A stretch of 64,000 nt of DNA from positions 196,663,939 through 196,727,938 of the forward strand of contig NC_071355.1 in assembly GCF_943734655.1 (NCBI RefSeq), read 5' to 3'. The notes beneath the pieces were generated by a model. The model ran no database searches. It was not told the origin of the DNA and saw nothing but the letters and a program-made list of their open reading frames with translations. The translations under genes and the position numbers were made by a program. Of the stretch, positions 1 to 10,487 are shown one piece after another; position 1 is the stretch's first letter; every line of letters begins with the position of its first letter. Source of the stretch: Sabethes cyaneus. Its lineage: Eukaryota > Arthropoda > Insecta > Diptera > Culicidae.

Positions 1-1080
1 CTTTTCAATCAATAGATACTAGAGCTTAGAAATGTTATATGAAAAATAGGAAGTAAACGTTGCACGGTAGAAATTTTGTAAGATTTGTTTTCGTTAGTGA
101 TATTTTAAAGGACAGATGTCTTATGTCATGTATCATGTTTTAATAAATAAATCAAAAAAAAAGACAAGCACTGGGAATCATATCGATCGTATTTCCCATT
201 CTCAAGCATGTTTATGGCGCAGCTTTGGCACTATTTTTCGACCTCATCTTGTTTTCCTAACCCTCTAACATTGTAAAAACGATGCGATCAAGCTAATGAC
301 TATCTTTTCATGAAAGTACATTCAAAAGAAGCTTAAGTTTTGATTTTCATGCAAAAATAATTATCTGAAGGAGCGCTAGCTAAGAAATAGTTCCATTTCT
401 CGTTTTCATATCTAATGCTCTATTCAGTAATTTTTTTCTAATTCAGATATATTGCAAAATTGAAACCAAGCAAACCAATAGTAAAATTTTGAGATTAATC
501 ATTTTGTTGTACAATATCCTTTTTCTTCAAAAGCGAAATATAATAATAATTTTTCTGAACTCTTGTTTTTCAAAGATGCTAACTTTTAAATGCATGGTAT
601 TAATATCAAAATATCAAAAAATCTGCTATGAACAAATACTTCATATTGTCAATTCAAAACCAGTTTCGTATGTGGCTCTGAAGCCCGAAAGTTAAGGCCG
701 TCTGCAGACCCGTTAGAGGGTAATTTTCTAATTTTCTATACATATTCATTCAAGTCTGTAAAAATTATCTTTTGTGTTTACATTATTTTTCTATAAATAT
801 TATAAAACTAAATAAGGTGTTCATCAAGTAACATAAATGACGCTTACATGTATTTACGCACCCAAGGAAAGAAAATATAATTATTCTACACAATACATTG
901 TGAATTTTACTGGCAAATAAGGATTTTGAGGAATATGGAACGGATATTTAAAAATATAGTCTAATATAACATCTATAATCTACAATTAAGTTCCTGAGAA
1001 ATTAAATAATGATTATTGTGGCAGTAGAAAGGCTAGGTCACGCCGCTAGGTGGATTAATTCGGGTTTTTATAAAAAAATA
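1..1080 (+). repeat. 1-kb repeat, arm A of an inverted pair
   Basis: The reverse complement of this stretch reappears at 60605-61540. The match starts at the first base of the window (CTTTTCAATCAATAGATACT) and runs to about 1070 (CTAGGTGGATTAATTCGGG). Arm A carries about 110 bp (roughly 706-815) that arm B lacks, plus smaller indels near 830-880. No coding frame is convincing. The true left boundary may lie outside the window. Confidence 0.85.
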
Positions 1081-1712
1081 GACTCATATCCTACAAATTA
1101 TTATTTTGCCCCCGATTTTTCAAGCCAATTTCCAAGGAGGGGGGGACGACGACAAAAACTTTAAAAGTGATTTGCAATGGCCTTATTTGTTAAAAATCAC
1201 GTCAATGGAAAAGTTGTAGGAAATTAAGTGTATTTTCGGAATATGATACACTGAAAAAAAACTTTGCAAAATCAAGACAAAAATCATAAAACGTGAATTA
1301 TCGCAACACATGTCCCCTCAGAGTTGTCTCTAAAATCTGGCGAAGAACTATTGACGGATACTCTTTCGTTTTTCATTCTGACAAATTTTTCAAAAATATC
1401 CTAATTTTACTTGTAAACCTAAATCAAAATCAAATTCTGCGCATAATGTTGAACAAATTATGTCATATAAACTTTTTTTAGGCCCAGCCATTCTCAAGTT
1501 GGGCCATTACAAATATTTTATGAAGTTTTCCTCCTTCCAGTGTGGGGTTACTGAAGGGGGGGGACAGAAAAATAAACAAAGAGGTTTCTTTAATCAAGCA
1601 AAACACCGTTTTAGGGGTTACATACAGTTTAAATTCTAAATAAATCGACGTCTAACAATGTTTCCGTTTTCGAAAAAAGCAACTTCTTAGACTACTAAGA
1701 TCGTGAGCTATA
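1081..1712. other. no gene seen; unclassified AT-rich sequence
   Basis: Two G-runs occur (about 1138-1145 and 1556-1563). No open frame with protein-like character and no termini of a mobile element were found. It may be old repeat sequence. Confidence 0.4.
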
Positions 1713-2011
1713 CCCAGGCAACAATGTGAGTTTTATTATACTCTTATGGCGGTTTTGATGACCAATTTTCGTTTTAAATACCATCATCAAAGCAAAGCCA
1801 TGGGTTTATACCGTCTTTAGACATTACCCTTCTTTATCGAGCTGTTAGAGTACAGGAAAATTACGGGGCCAGTGCATCAATCCTACTGACTCTAACTAGC
1901 AAGCACCGCCTAGCCAAGATTCGAACATACGACGACTGGCTTGTCTTGTTGTCTTGGCTTGTTGTGTTGTACCATCATAAGATTGTAATAAAACCCAAAT
2001 TGTTACTTGGG
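1713..2011. mobile_element. MITE-1 copy A (CCCAAGTAAC family), split by a SINE
   Basis: The left end reads CCCAGGCAACAATGTGAG and the right end is the inverted CCCAAATTGTTACTTGGG. Six copies of this ~109-bp element are in the window (1713, 2969, 16889, 26103, 29953, 32983). All have inverted termini close to CCCAAGTAACAATTTGGGTT and a short centre based on CTCTTATGATGG. This copy is longer because a SINE sits inside it. Confidence 0.75.
1788..1969 (-). mobile_element. tRNA-derived SINE nested in MITE-1
   Basis: On the minus strand the element has a Pol III B-box-like segment (GTTCGAATCT) near its head, a body shared with the other SINE copies (GGCTGTTAGAGTACAGG orientation) and a tail of CTTTG-like units (GCTTTGCTTTG). 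It is flanked by a 9-bp direct repeat TACCATCAT at 1779-1787 and 1970-1978, so both boundaries are exact. The family resembles mosquito tRNA-related SINEs; assignment to Feilai would need a database comparison. Confidence 0.8.
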
Positions 2012-2039
2012 AAGGCAACTACAAGAAGGAGATATATAA

Positions 2040-2720
2040 AAATTCCGAACTATTTTCTAAATCATGTTAAAAATGCAAGTCACTTGAACAACATTTTCGA
2101 AGAGCGCAACATTCTAGAGAGTCAGTAGCGCAAGATACAGCACACACAAATATACTACATGCTGGCGCCTCGTAGTGAGGCAATTCTATACTATTATCCA
2201 TACTATCTACAAAGCTGCTTTTCTGGTTACTTGTATCATAATATATAACATATACGCATATACGCTAGCACCGACCGATGAGAAAATTCTGAACTATTTT
2301 CCATACCATCTTGAAGGTGACAGTCACTTGGGTAAACTTCTCGAAGATCACTACTTTCTAAGTAATCAGTAGCGAAAGTAACAGCCCATACAGTAATATT
2401 ACCTATACGGTAACGACACGCAGTGAGACAATTCTGCACTATTTTCTATACCATCTGCAAGGCTGCTATAACTCAAACAACTTTCCCTAATTAAATAATA
2501 TCTTATGTTGCATTATGAGCTATAGCAAATAAAACGAGGTAGCATATACACTAGCGCCACACGTTAAGAATATTCTGAACTATTTTCAGTGTCATCTTAG
2601 AGATTGAACAAGTTTTCCGAAGACTGCAACTTTCTAAATAGTCAGTAGCGTAAGATACAGCCTATACAAAAATATTACATATGCACTAGCGCCACGTAGC
2701 GATCCTGAACTACTACCGCC
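2040..2720. repeat. diverged tandem repeat, ~135-bp units
   Basis: A motif close to TTCTGAACTATTTTC recurs at about 2045, 2189, 2290, 2430, 2573 and 2705. It is followed in alternate units by AACTTTCTAAATAGTCAGTAG-like and GCGCCACGTAG-like segments. Unit lengths vary (roughly 105-145 bp) and the copies are well diverged, so this is an old tandem array. No coding potential. Confidence 0.65.
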
Positions 2721-2968
2721 TGCCCGCTAACTTACCTTTCAATGAAGATGATGGTAATATAATTCCAAAATATGCACTTGCACCCTTTTTACTCCAAGTA
2801 GTAATTCCTTATGATCGCTTGGAATGAAAGGGGTACAAGTGCATAACTTAGAAGGAAAGGGGTGTAAGTGCAAACAACATTTTCAAAACTGTCTTATAAA
2901 TCCCGAAAATCAAAATGCTTTTCCAAGATTTCAATAGAAATTAATAAAGTGAAGGTAATAGAACCATA

Positions 2969-3077
2969 CCCAAGTAACAATTTGGGTTTTATTAACACTC
3001 TTATGATGGCCTTTAAGACCAAAATTGGCCTTGAAGACCACCATAAGAGTACAATAAAACTCACTTTGTTGCTTGGG
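2969..3077. mobile_element. MITE-1 copy B
   Basis: The most intact copy: 109 bp, CCCAAGTAACAATTTGGG at the left and GTTGCTTGGG at the right, flanked on each side by TA (2967-2968 and 3078-3079). The TA duplication points to a Tc1/mariner-type parent. No coding capacity. Confidence 0.8.
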
Positions 3078-3285
3078 TAGTGCGTCATTAGTTTTGTATT
3101 ATATAACCTGGCGAATTTTCTAGATGATGTTAACTTTAGATCCGATTTTCTCGAAATATACTTTTTGTCACTTACACCCCTTTTTTTCTGAGCCACTCAT
3201 ATGTGAACAAATTCAAGTGAAGTGAAGCATGTCTGGATTTGAAAACATCCAAATATTTTAGTTCTAAATTCGGATAGCTTAATTA

Positions 3286-4576
3286 TCTATACCTATAAAA
3301 ATGGATTTCTGTCTGTCTGTCTGTCGGGATGTTCCTTATAGAATCGAAAACTACTGAACCAATCGGCGTGAAAATTTTCTTGTAGAGGTTTTTGGGGCCA
3401 GGGAAGGTTCTTATGATGGTTAGAGACCCCTCCCCCACTAAGAGGGCGGGCTCCCAGTCAAATGAGACACAAATTTCTGCATAACTCGAGAACTAATCAA
3501 GCAAATGGGACAAAATTTGGCATGTGAGTGTTTTTGGAGACAAGATGTTTTTCTATAGTGAATTAGGACCACTCCTCACTTTAGGAGGGGGTCTTATATA
3601 CAAATGAAATACAAATTTCTGCATAACTCCAGAACTAATCTAGCAAATGGAACCAAATACAGCATGTGGGTGTTTTTGTAGGCAATTTTTTTTCTATGGT
3701 GAATTGAGACCCCTCCCCTCTTTAGGAGGGGAATTATGACCCACCCACCCTTCAATAGTGGGCGGGCTCCTATACAAATGAAATACAAATATCCTCATAG
3801 CTAGAGAACTAATCAAGCAGACGGAACCAAATTTGGCATGTGGGGGTTTTGGAAGCAGGATTTTTTTTATGATGGTTTGAGACCCCTCACTACTGTGGTA
3901 GGAGGATAAGGACTATCATACAAATAAAACAGAAATTTTTGCGTAACTGAAAAACTATTCGAACTCGAGAAATTTTAGACTCTTTCAGAAAACATAAGCC
4001 AATAACAAGACCACCATAAACTATCAATAGGAACATTAGATGATTCAGAGCGAGACGGACACAGGCCGCGAGTGTTGCCGGCGACCTACCGTCGGAAACG
4101 CCGGCCACTGCGGGGGCAGCCCCCCGTAGAGATCACATCTATCTAGGTTTATTTATTTACCTAGATCTACTGATCTCTGTTACTTTCCTTCAGTTGGGTC
4201 ACCCCAGCGAAATGGTACTTTCTACGAAAAGATTTTCCGTGAAATGGTATATCCCGCGTAAGGTTTTTCACGAAATGGTATTCTGCGAAACTCTATACTC
4301 CGCGTAATGGTCAATCGAAAATTGGTGTTCCGCAAAATGGTATTCGGCGAAATGGTTTGTAATGATGGCGAATATTTAAATGCTATCCGCTTTATTTTAT
4401 CAGGCTAAGCAATGGGAAGAGTTGTTTTCTATTTTACTGTGAGGAAAATTTGTATATTAAAACACCCATGAACTCCTCAGAAAAACTCGAGATTGTGATA
4501 AAGGTCATCCGAGACTCAGGATTTATGTACAACACAGTTTAATTTGTGGCAATGCGAAGTTTGTCGGGTCAGCTAG
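3286..4576 (+). mobile_element. Helitron-like non-autonomous element
   Basis: The element starts with TC after an A (TCTATACCTATAAAAATGG, then a CTGT repeat) and ends GTCGGGTCAGCTAG before a T. A|TC...CTAG|T is the Helitron arrangement, and no terminal inverted repeat or target duplication is seen. It contains about four diverged copies of a 145-170-bp unit with the core TTTCTGCATAACTCGAGAAC (near 3474, 3616, 3790, 3934). It encodes no Rep/helicase, and a second element is nested at 4030-4365. A stable 3' hairpin is not obvious, which lowers confidence. Confidence 0.6.
4030..4365 (-). mobile_element. TTTCGCGG-array element, one-sided copy nested in the Helitron-like element
   Basis: The core at 4050-4200 (GTGTTGCCGGCGACC, GAGATCACATCTATCTAGG) matches the core of the 61609-62193 element. 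It is followed by an array of degenerate units like GCGAAATGGTATTC up to 4362. The opposite array found in the 61.6-kb copy is missing here, so this copy is truncated on its left. Confidence 0.65.
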
Positions 4577-5480
4577 TTAATTATAAATGAAAAATACACT
4601 GTTTGGCAACAACATCACATTTCAATTTATTTATTTTGTATGTTTATTTGTCACGGTAACGTTTTAGTATATAACTTTTTATCAGGTCAAATGAAACGAA
4701 ACGATTTAAATTTCTTCGCGCAGCCTATTGAACCACCGATTATGTTTAAACGTTCTTAGTTATACTTGAAAAGTCATCTAAATAATTGCACCTCTTAAAG
4801 TGTTACTACCTGATTAAGATAAATCAGTGCAGGTGTCCGAATATTGGTATCATGCCATACCGTACTGTTCGAATTTCGATACAGCACGGTATGCCGCGAT
4901 AAAATCATCATTAAAATTAATAAAACCTAACGGCTTTAGATTTTTTACTACGAATGCATGCTCAATGAGGTTCGAGTCTTGAAAAAAGCATTGATGTCTC
5001 CGAGTGAAAAATCGAAATTATACAACTAGTTTTTCATTGCATTTAAGCTAATTTAGCTTGTGAAATGTGCAATCACGATGTTCTTCAGTACACATATTCC
5101 AGATTATTCCCAAGAGTGCACGGCTAATGCACACGGACATATTAAAATATCGTAACTATTTCATTCTTACAACATCAGTTCAGTCGTTAAAAAGACATAA
5201 TATCTGCCTCAATAGATAGAGACGTTACACTAACCGATATATTAGCGGAGAACACTTTCATAAAAATTGCAAAACAAACCAGCTGAATGCCGCTTCCAAT
5301 ATATCTCTCTAGCCCCCGACGGATGTCCAATCAAAGCCCAAGTCCAATTAGCAAACTATTAGACCATTCAGCCCATCTAACGACTTCGATCGCAAATCAC
5401 CGCAAATATTCCAAACACTCCCTGAATCGTCGGGTCAATCAACTAGTTCGATTAATGTTACGTTACCGCACCGTGTTCGA
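4577..5480. other. no gene seen; small palindrome at 4853-4895
   Basis: AT-rich spacer between the repeats and the fj island. A short inverted repeat around 4853-4895 pairs GCCATACCGTACTGT with ACAGCACGGTATGC. Nothing else was recognised. Confidence 0.4.
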
Positions 5481-6699
5481 TTCCCCCATCCATCGGTCCA
5501 AATCTGAACGATGATCACGTTCGCTGTCGACAGACGACGGTGCTTGCTGATCGTCATCAATGATGATAATGATGCTGATGCTGATGATGCTGCTGATGAT
5601 GATGGTGATGACCAAGCTGACTTAGCACACTACATGCCCAGCATATACACGTTCGAAAGATGATAAAATAGCCCAAAAAGTGAGCTCCACAGTACACCGG
5701 TGGTACGCAACGCACCTTCCGTTCCGATCTGCGCGGTCCCCGTGTCGGGAGGCAATCGGTCGGTGTGGCAGGCTGCATCATCGCGACGACGGCTCGCGTT
5801 TGGGTGGAACGTAAGGGTTGATGCGCGCGCGGGAAGAACGCACTACCAGCAACAAGAAGCATAATTTGAAGCCTCTCCTAATTCTTGCACACTTATCATA
5901 TTTTCCTTCTGATCACCATCCTCGCTGTGGATCGCAACCCACCAACCACCACCACCGCCGCACCGGCTCACCGCACACCGGTCGGTTGCCCCTTGGAGAC
6001 GCAAGCGCTAACACTATGGTTGTGGCTTCCCCACAATACTCTCATTATTCCACATTATATTTGTTTACGCTCGTCGCTCTCGCTGGGCACGGAACGCGCT
6101 TGGTTATTCAAGGAAATTTTTTTTCTTCTCGTCATTCCACGAGGCTTCTCTCGCAGCTCGATCACTCGATCACTCGATCTCGCCAAGGGAGCGCGAAAGA
6201 GAGCGTGCCCGATCGTTACTGGCATTCTCAGTTAAGCGATTATTGTTATTAATTTCACAACTTTAGCAAGACTGTCTCCGGTCTCTCCGATGCTCTTTTG
6301 TCGAGGACATGTCTCTCTCGATCGCGGTGAAAAATTCGTCAACGTGAGAGAATGAAAAGCAAGTTTCAGGTAAGTGTAAGCGTGTGTGAGTGCGTGTTGG
6401 TGAGCAATTGGAGCGATCGCCGCAAAGGAATTGCTAAATTGGACAGAGCGAGATAAAGAAAGTGAGAGAGCCACGGACCTGTTGGGCAGGTTTTCCACCG
6501 GCGGTGTGTGGGTTCGTCTGACCTCTGGGATGGCTGTTGTTGTGCTGTACCGGAGAGCGCGGACTGCAAAATTGGAATTGAAACACCCGATAGGAGCAGC
6601 AGAACTGAGCAGTCTTGTTACAGATTTCGTTCCGAGTAGTCCAGGTTTTCGTTCGCGCTTCGCATGTTACTTGACTAGGGAGGAAAAAACTCCCGTTGG
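5481..6699. promoter_or_regulatory. repeat-poor upstream region of fj
   Basis: GC-richer, apparently single-copy DNA. It includes an ATG/CTG trinucleotide microsatellite (about 5560-5612), GAGA-like clusters, and a good splice-donor match (CAGGTAAGTG, about 6368-6377) that could end an upstream non-coding exon of fj. Long frames here (for example 5818-6252) have no domain and overlap other frames, so they are not called. Its regulatory role is inferred only from position. Confidence 0.4.
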
Positions 6700-8741
6700 C
6701 ATCTACTAGGTAGCAAATAAATCAGATTCTGACTTGATCAAGAACGGCCTTATAGTGCGCGAGGCGTTTTGTGTGTGGATTACCGATTTTGTGTTTTGGG
6801 CCTGCGCAAGAACTTCGTGCGATCGTGTGCGCATTGGCTTTTGTTTTCGATGTTATGTTGTGCTGTTTTTTTTTTTGTTTCTGTGCTCGGCGGATTTATA
6901 AACTTCGAAGAACAATCAGTTGAAAACGGCGACGGACGGTGTTTTGTTGCCTTTTTTCGTCGGTTTTCTTGAACCGTGAACTGAAGAGATCGTGAGTGAG
7001 TGTTGCCGTGGCGAAAGAGGGACGCAAAGCGATGATAACAGTTAATTGCTGAAAAATCTCAGTCCTCACGGTCGATTTTTTGGGAAGATCTGTCGGAGCC
7101 TCGGGAAAGTATAACACGAGATCCGACGCTGCGCGGCTGATGCAGGAAATGTGCTGTACTTAAAAGTCGCTTAAAAATTCGCCACCTGCGAAGAGCTGCG
7201 CGGGGAGAATCCGGGAGAGCCGCCGTGTGAGATAGTCCGGACGACTCGGGGAGTCGTGAAGGTACAGATAAGACGAGAGAAGCCATAACCCAGCCAGCCC
7301 AGAGCTCCATTGCACTTCTAGACAGCAGCGTTTTACTTGCCCTTGGTCCGAGATTTCATCTTTCGGACTGGTCAGGAAAAGGGCACTCCGGACAGGCGGG
7401 AAGGTTGGTTGGTTGGTTAGTGGTAAAAATATGAAAACGAGATAGTTTCAAAAGACGCGCGGCTTCATCGGAGACGGCAAAAAAGAGAGATGTTTTCGAA
7501 AAACGGCCACCTTCAAGGACCGGCGGAGGCGCGGTGACGAAACCCACCAGCACAACAGATCAACTCCGGACGGACGGACGGTCGAGCCGACCGTGAGTGT
7601 GTGTCTTTTATGAATAATTAAACATATGGAAAGTGTTGAACGAAGCAGTCGACAGCGACGACGGCGAAGACGACGACGGATTATACGCGCAGGCCGACGG
7701 TGAAACGCGGGCACCCCAGGAGCCAAAAGGCTAAAGGCCCCCCTTTTCAAAAGCGGCGCGTAATTTGAGCTCAACCGAGTTGATGAAGAAAAGTTTCCAT
7801 TTTTCTCGGCTGTGTGTTTTGTTGGTTTTCGGGAAGATATTCGAGTGAAGTTCAAGTACTTAAACTTGTACAACTTTTTCGCCCTCCAAGGACGGCGTTC
7901 GAAGGAAAGCGTAGGAATTTGCCGGGTTGAAGTGAAGATCTCCAGAGAGGTGAAGCTGGAGAAGAGATAAGAGAAAAATTCTTTCGAAGAAGAAGTTGTG
8001 GGTGTAGGAAAAGATAAAAAAACGAGTTGAAAACAAACGTGCGAAGAAGAAATACGGGAAAATAAGAGTTTGGAAGGCGAGAAGAGAGCATGCTGCAGAA
8101 GAAAAGAAGGTATCGTGGAAAAAAAGGTCAAAAGTTTGCTTACGGAAAAAACGAAGCTGTTGTGAACCATAATTGCGATAGTAATAAGCACAAAATTGTG
8201 ATAATCTATACATAATCTCGAGGGCGAAAAGTGAACGTGCGCGAAAAGTGCTTCAAAGTATACGCGAAAATAAAAACCCTATGAAACGCAGAAGTTAAAT
8301 TAAACGAATCGCTAATAATGTGTAATTTTTCAAAACATATCATACTAACACTCGGTGTAAAAGTTGGCGACGGATCTTTCAGAAGAGCTAGCAGCAACCG
8401 TGGCAGAATTATCGACGAACCAACGCTTGCCTTCAGCCAGCCTCAGCAAAAGCAGCAGCAGCAGCAGCATCGTGTAGCAGCCGTCCTATCCGCGTCAACA
8501 AGTGTGTAACAAGCGAAGAGATTTAATAGGATTGTAAAAAGTTTATCACTCGAATAAATCAATTATAAATCGAGACAGCAGCAGCAGCAGCAGCATCAGC
8601 ATCAGAGCTCTAGCATCTCGAAACACCATAGCTATAGGCAGTGGCAGCAGCAGATCTAGCACATTGCTAGGAGCGAGACCAGAACGACACGAATCCCAGT
8701 TTACTGGAACATCACCGGGGCGAACGGGGAGAGTGCGCAAA
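6700..8741 (+). promoter_or_regulatory. fj: probable fj 5' leader / promoter region
   Basis: Purine-rich, low-repeat DNA leading directly into the fj start. It contains two CAG arrays (about 8449-8470 and 8575-8600) and an upstream ATG frame at 8318-8509 (63 codons, glutamine-rich) that stops 232 nt before the fj ATG. That frame could act as a uORF if transcription starts upstream of it. No clear TATA box was seen, and the transcription start cannot be fixed from sequence. Confidence 0.45.
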
Positions 8742-10487
8742 ATGTTTGACGTTCGTACCGTGGAAGCCGGTGGAAGTTGTGATCAAGATCGTGATAGTGA
8801 TACAATGTCAATCACAGCGAGACGACGACGTGCATTTCAACGGCAGGCCTGCTGGCTGAGCGTTATGGCTGCGTTTACCCTGGGACTGGCACTTGGCGTG
8901 TTTCTGCCACTAATTGGTATGTCACAGGCGGTGACGAATGCGAAAGGATCCAGCAGCAGCGGCAGTAGTAGTGGTGGTAGTAGTAGTAATAGCGACGGTT
9001 CCCTCGATGGCACCGACACCGGACCCAGTCCGCTGGGAAGGTTCGATCATTTACCCCACAAATTGCCCCACTTTCCAACGATCGATGATCTTAGGGGGAA
9101 GGACTCGTACAATTCCGTGTCCTTTATCGCAGAAGAAAAGCTCAAAGCGGAGGACGTCTTCCGGCATGCTTTTCACATCGATCAGCGAGACGATAAGGAT
9201 ACGATGGTAATTAAAAAGTTCGATCCTGAGGATCGCTACATCAAAGAGTACACGGTACGACGGACTCCGGATGGTCTTTTTCACAAAGGCCCCGAGAAGA
9301 AGCTCTCGCAGCCATCTATTATCGAGCAGATCCTGAGCTCCGGTAAACCGGAGAAGGAAAATCAGGATGAAGCGTCGATTCAAATTGTCAATCATAACTA
9401 CGACCAGGACGACCTCGAAGACACGGACGGCGTAATACTGAATGATATCTTCTGGGGTTCAACGGTAGAACAGGCGCTGCCGAAAGGTTTCGACAAACGC
9501 CAGAGTGATTCCTGGACCCGGTACTTGCAGAATGCCGAAGTCGACCACCTGGAGGTTGGCTGTGGCCGAATGCAAAACAGAATGGTCGTATTTCGGGACG
9601 GCACACGAGCCTGCGCCCGCTATCGACAAAACACAGACCAAATCCAGGGCGAGCTGTTCAGCTTCTATCTTGGTCAGCTGTTAAACATCACAAATCTCGC
9701 ACCCAGTGCAGCATCAATCATCGACATGGAAACCAAACTGTGGTCATCGGTGACGGACGACATTTCAAACTCGCAGTGGAAATCCACCAAACCAGTCGTG
9801 ATTACAAAGTGGATCGGACATCTTGAACCAGCGGGAATTCCAAAGCCCTTCCAACCCCTCGAACGGCACCTGAACAAGCTGGACGTCAAAAATATCACCG
9901 AGGGTCTTGATATACCGAAATCACCTCCTTCACTGCTGGATCGGCTCGGTGCAACGCCGATTCCGGAGCTGCAACCGATTCGGCCACCGGGTGCCCCACT
10001 GGGTGAACATGTCCTCCAGCGTCTGGTGGAGCTGGCACAATGGTCCGATCTGATCGTGTTTGACTATCTGATTGCAAACCTCGATCGGGTGGTGAACAAC
10101 TTGTACAACTTCCAGTGGAATGCCGACATTATGGCCGCTCCGGCGCACAACCTGGCGCGGCAAGCGGACTCGCAACTGCTGGTGTTCCTGGACAACGAGT
10201 CCGGGCTGCTGCATGGCTACCGTTTGCTGAAAAAGTACGAAGCCTATCACGGACTGCTGTTGGACAACCTGTGCGTCTTCCGGCGCTCGACGATAGTAGC
10301 CCTGCAGCACCTGCGGGATAACGACGTCGGCCAGCGGCTGAACGAACTGTTCGAGCGCACTACCAATGCCAAGATCCGGGACGTACTGCCACCGCTGCCG
10401 GAGAAATCCGTTAAGATACTAGTCGATAGGATTGATCGAGTGTTAGGTCAAGTGCAAAAATGTCGTGAAATTTTCTCCAACCGATAG
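8742..10487 (+). CDS. fj: Four-jointed, Golgi cadherin-domain protein kinase
   Basis: A 581-residue protein in one uninterrupted exon, close in length to the fly protein. Four-jointed is a type II Golgi membrane kinase that phosphorylates Ser/Thr in extracellular cadherin domains of Fat and Dachsous and tunes their binding in planar polarity and Hippo-linked growth control. Seen here: a short basic cytosolic tail (RRRR at 27-30), a membrane anchor at about 38-60, a Ser/Gly-rich lumenal linker at about 69-89, and the kinase-like domain at about 240-575. Conserved blocks include CGRMQNRMVVF (274-284), DYLIANLDR (441-449) and LDNESG (483-488), whose D-N-E is the motif required for kinase activity in the fly enzyme. 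Two N-I-T sites (315, 384) could be glycosylated. The frame opens upstream at a TTG (8664), but the ATG at 8742 has a good context (GCAAAATG) and gives MFDVRTVEAG, like the fly N-terminus. The DNE residues are intact, so it is probably functional. Confidence 0.96.
   Translation: MFDVRTVEAGGSCDQDRDSDTMSITARRRRAFQRQACWLSVMAAFTLGLALGVFLPLIGMSQAVTNAKGSSSSGSSSGGSSSNSDGSLDGTDTGPSPLGRFDHLPHKLPHFPTIDDLRGKDSYNSVSFIAEEKLKAEDVFRHAFHIDQRDDKDTMVIKKFDPEDRYIKEYTVRRTPDGLFHKGPEKKLSQPSIIEQILSSGKPEKENQDEASIQIVNHNYDQDDLEDTDGVILNDIFWGSTVEQALPKGFDKRQSDSWTRYLQNAEVDHLEVGCGRMQNRMVVFRDGTRACARYRQNTDQIQGELFSFYLGQLLNITNLAPSAASIIDMETKLWSSVTDDISNSQWKSTKPVVITKWIGHLEPAGIPKPFQPLERHLNKLDVKNITEGLDIPKSPPSLLDRLGATPIPELQPIRPPGAPLGEHVLQRLVELAQWSDLIVFDYLIANLDRVVNNLYNFQWNADIMAAPAHNLARQADSQLLVFLDNESGLLHGYRLLKKYEAYHGLLLDNLCVFRRSTIVALQHLRDNDVGQRLNELFERTTNAKIRDVLPPLPEKSVKILVDRIDRVLGQVQKCREIFSNR

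Noticed and set aside
5818..6252. 144- and 116-codon overlapping frames upstream of fj
   Set aside because: Two mutually overlapping frames in GC-rich DNA, rich in His/Thr/Arg, no domain.
7448..8213. Minus-strand frames of 117-247 codons in the fj leader
   Set aside because: Low-complexity Ser/Phe/Leu translations opposite the purine-rich leader; no domain, overlapping frames.
8664..8741. 26-codon N-terminal extension of fj
   Set aside because: The frame opens at a TTG, not ATG. The first in-frame ATG (8742) has a good context and gives the N-terminus typical of fly Four-jointed.
9051..10310. Minus-strand frames opposite fj
   Set aside because: Antisense shadows of a strong coding region.
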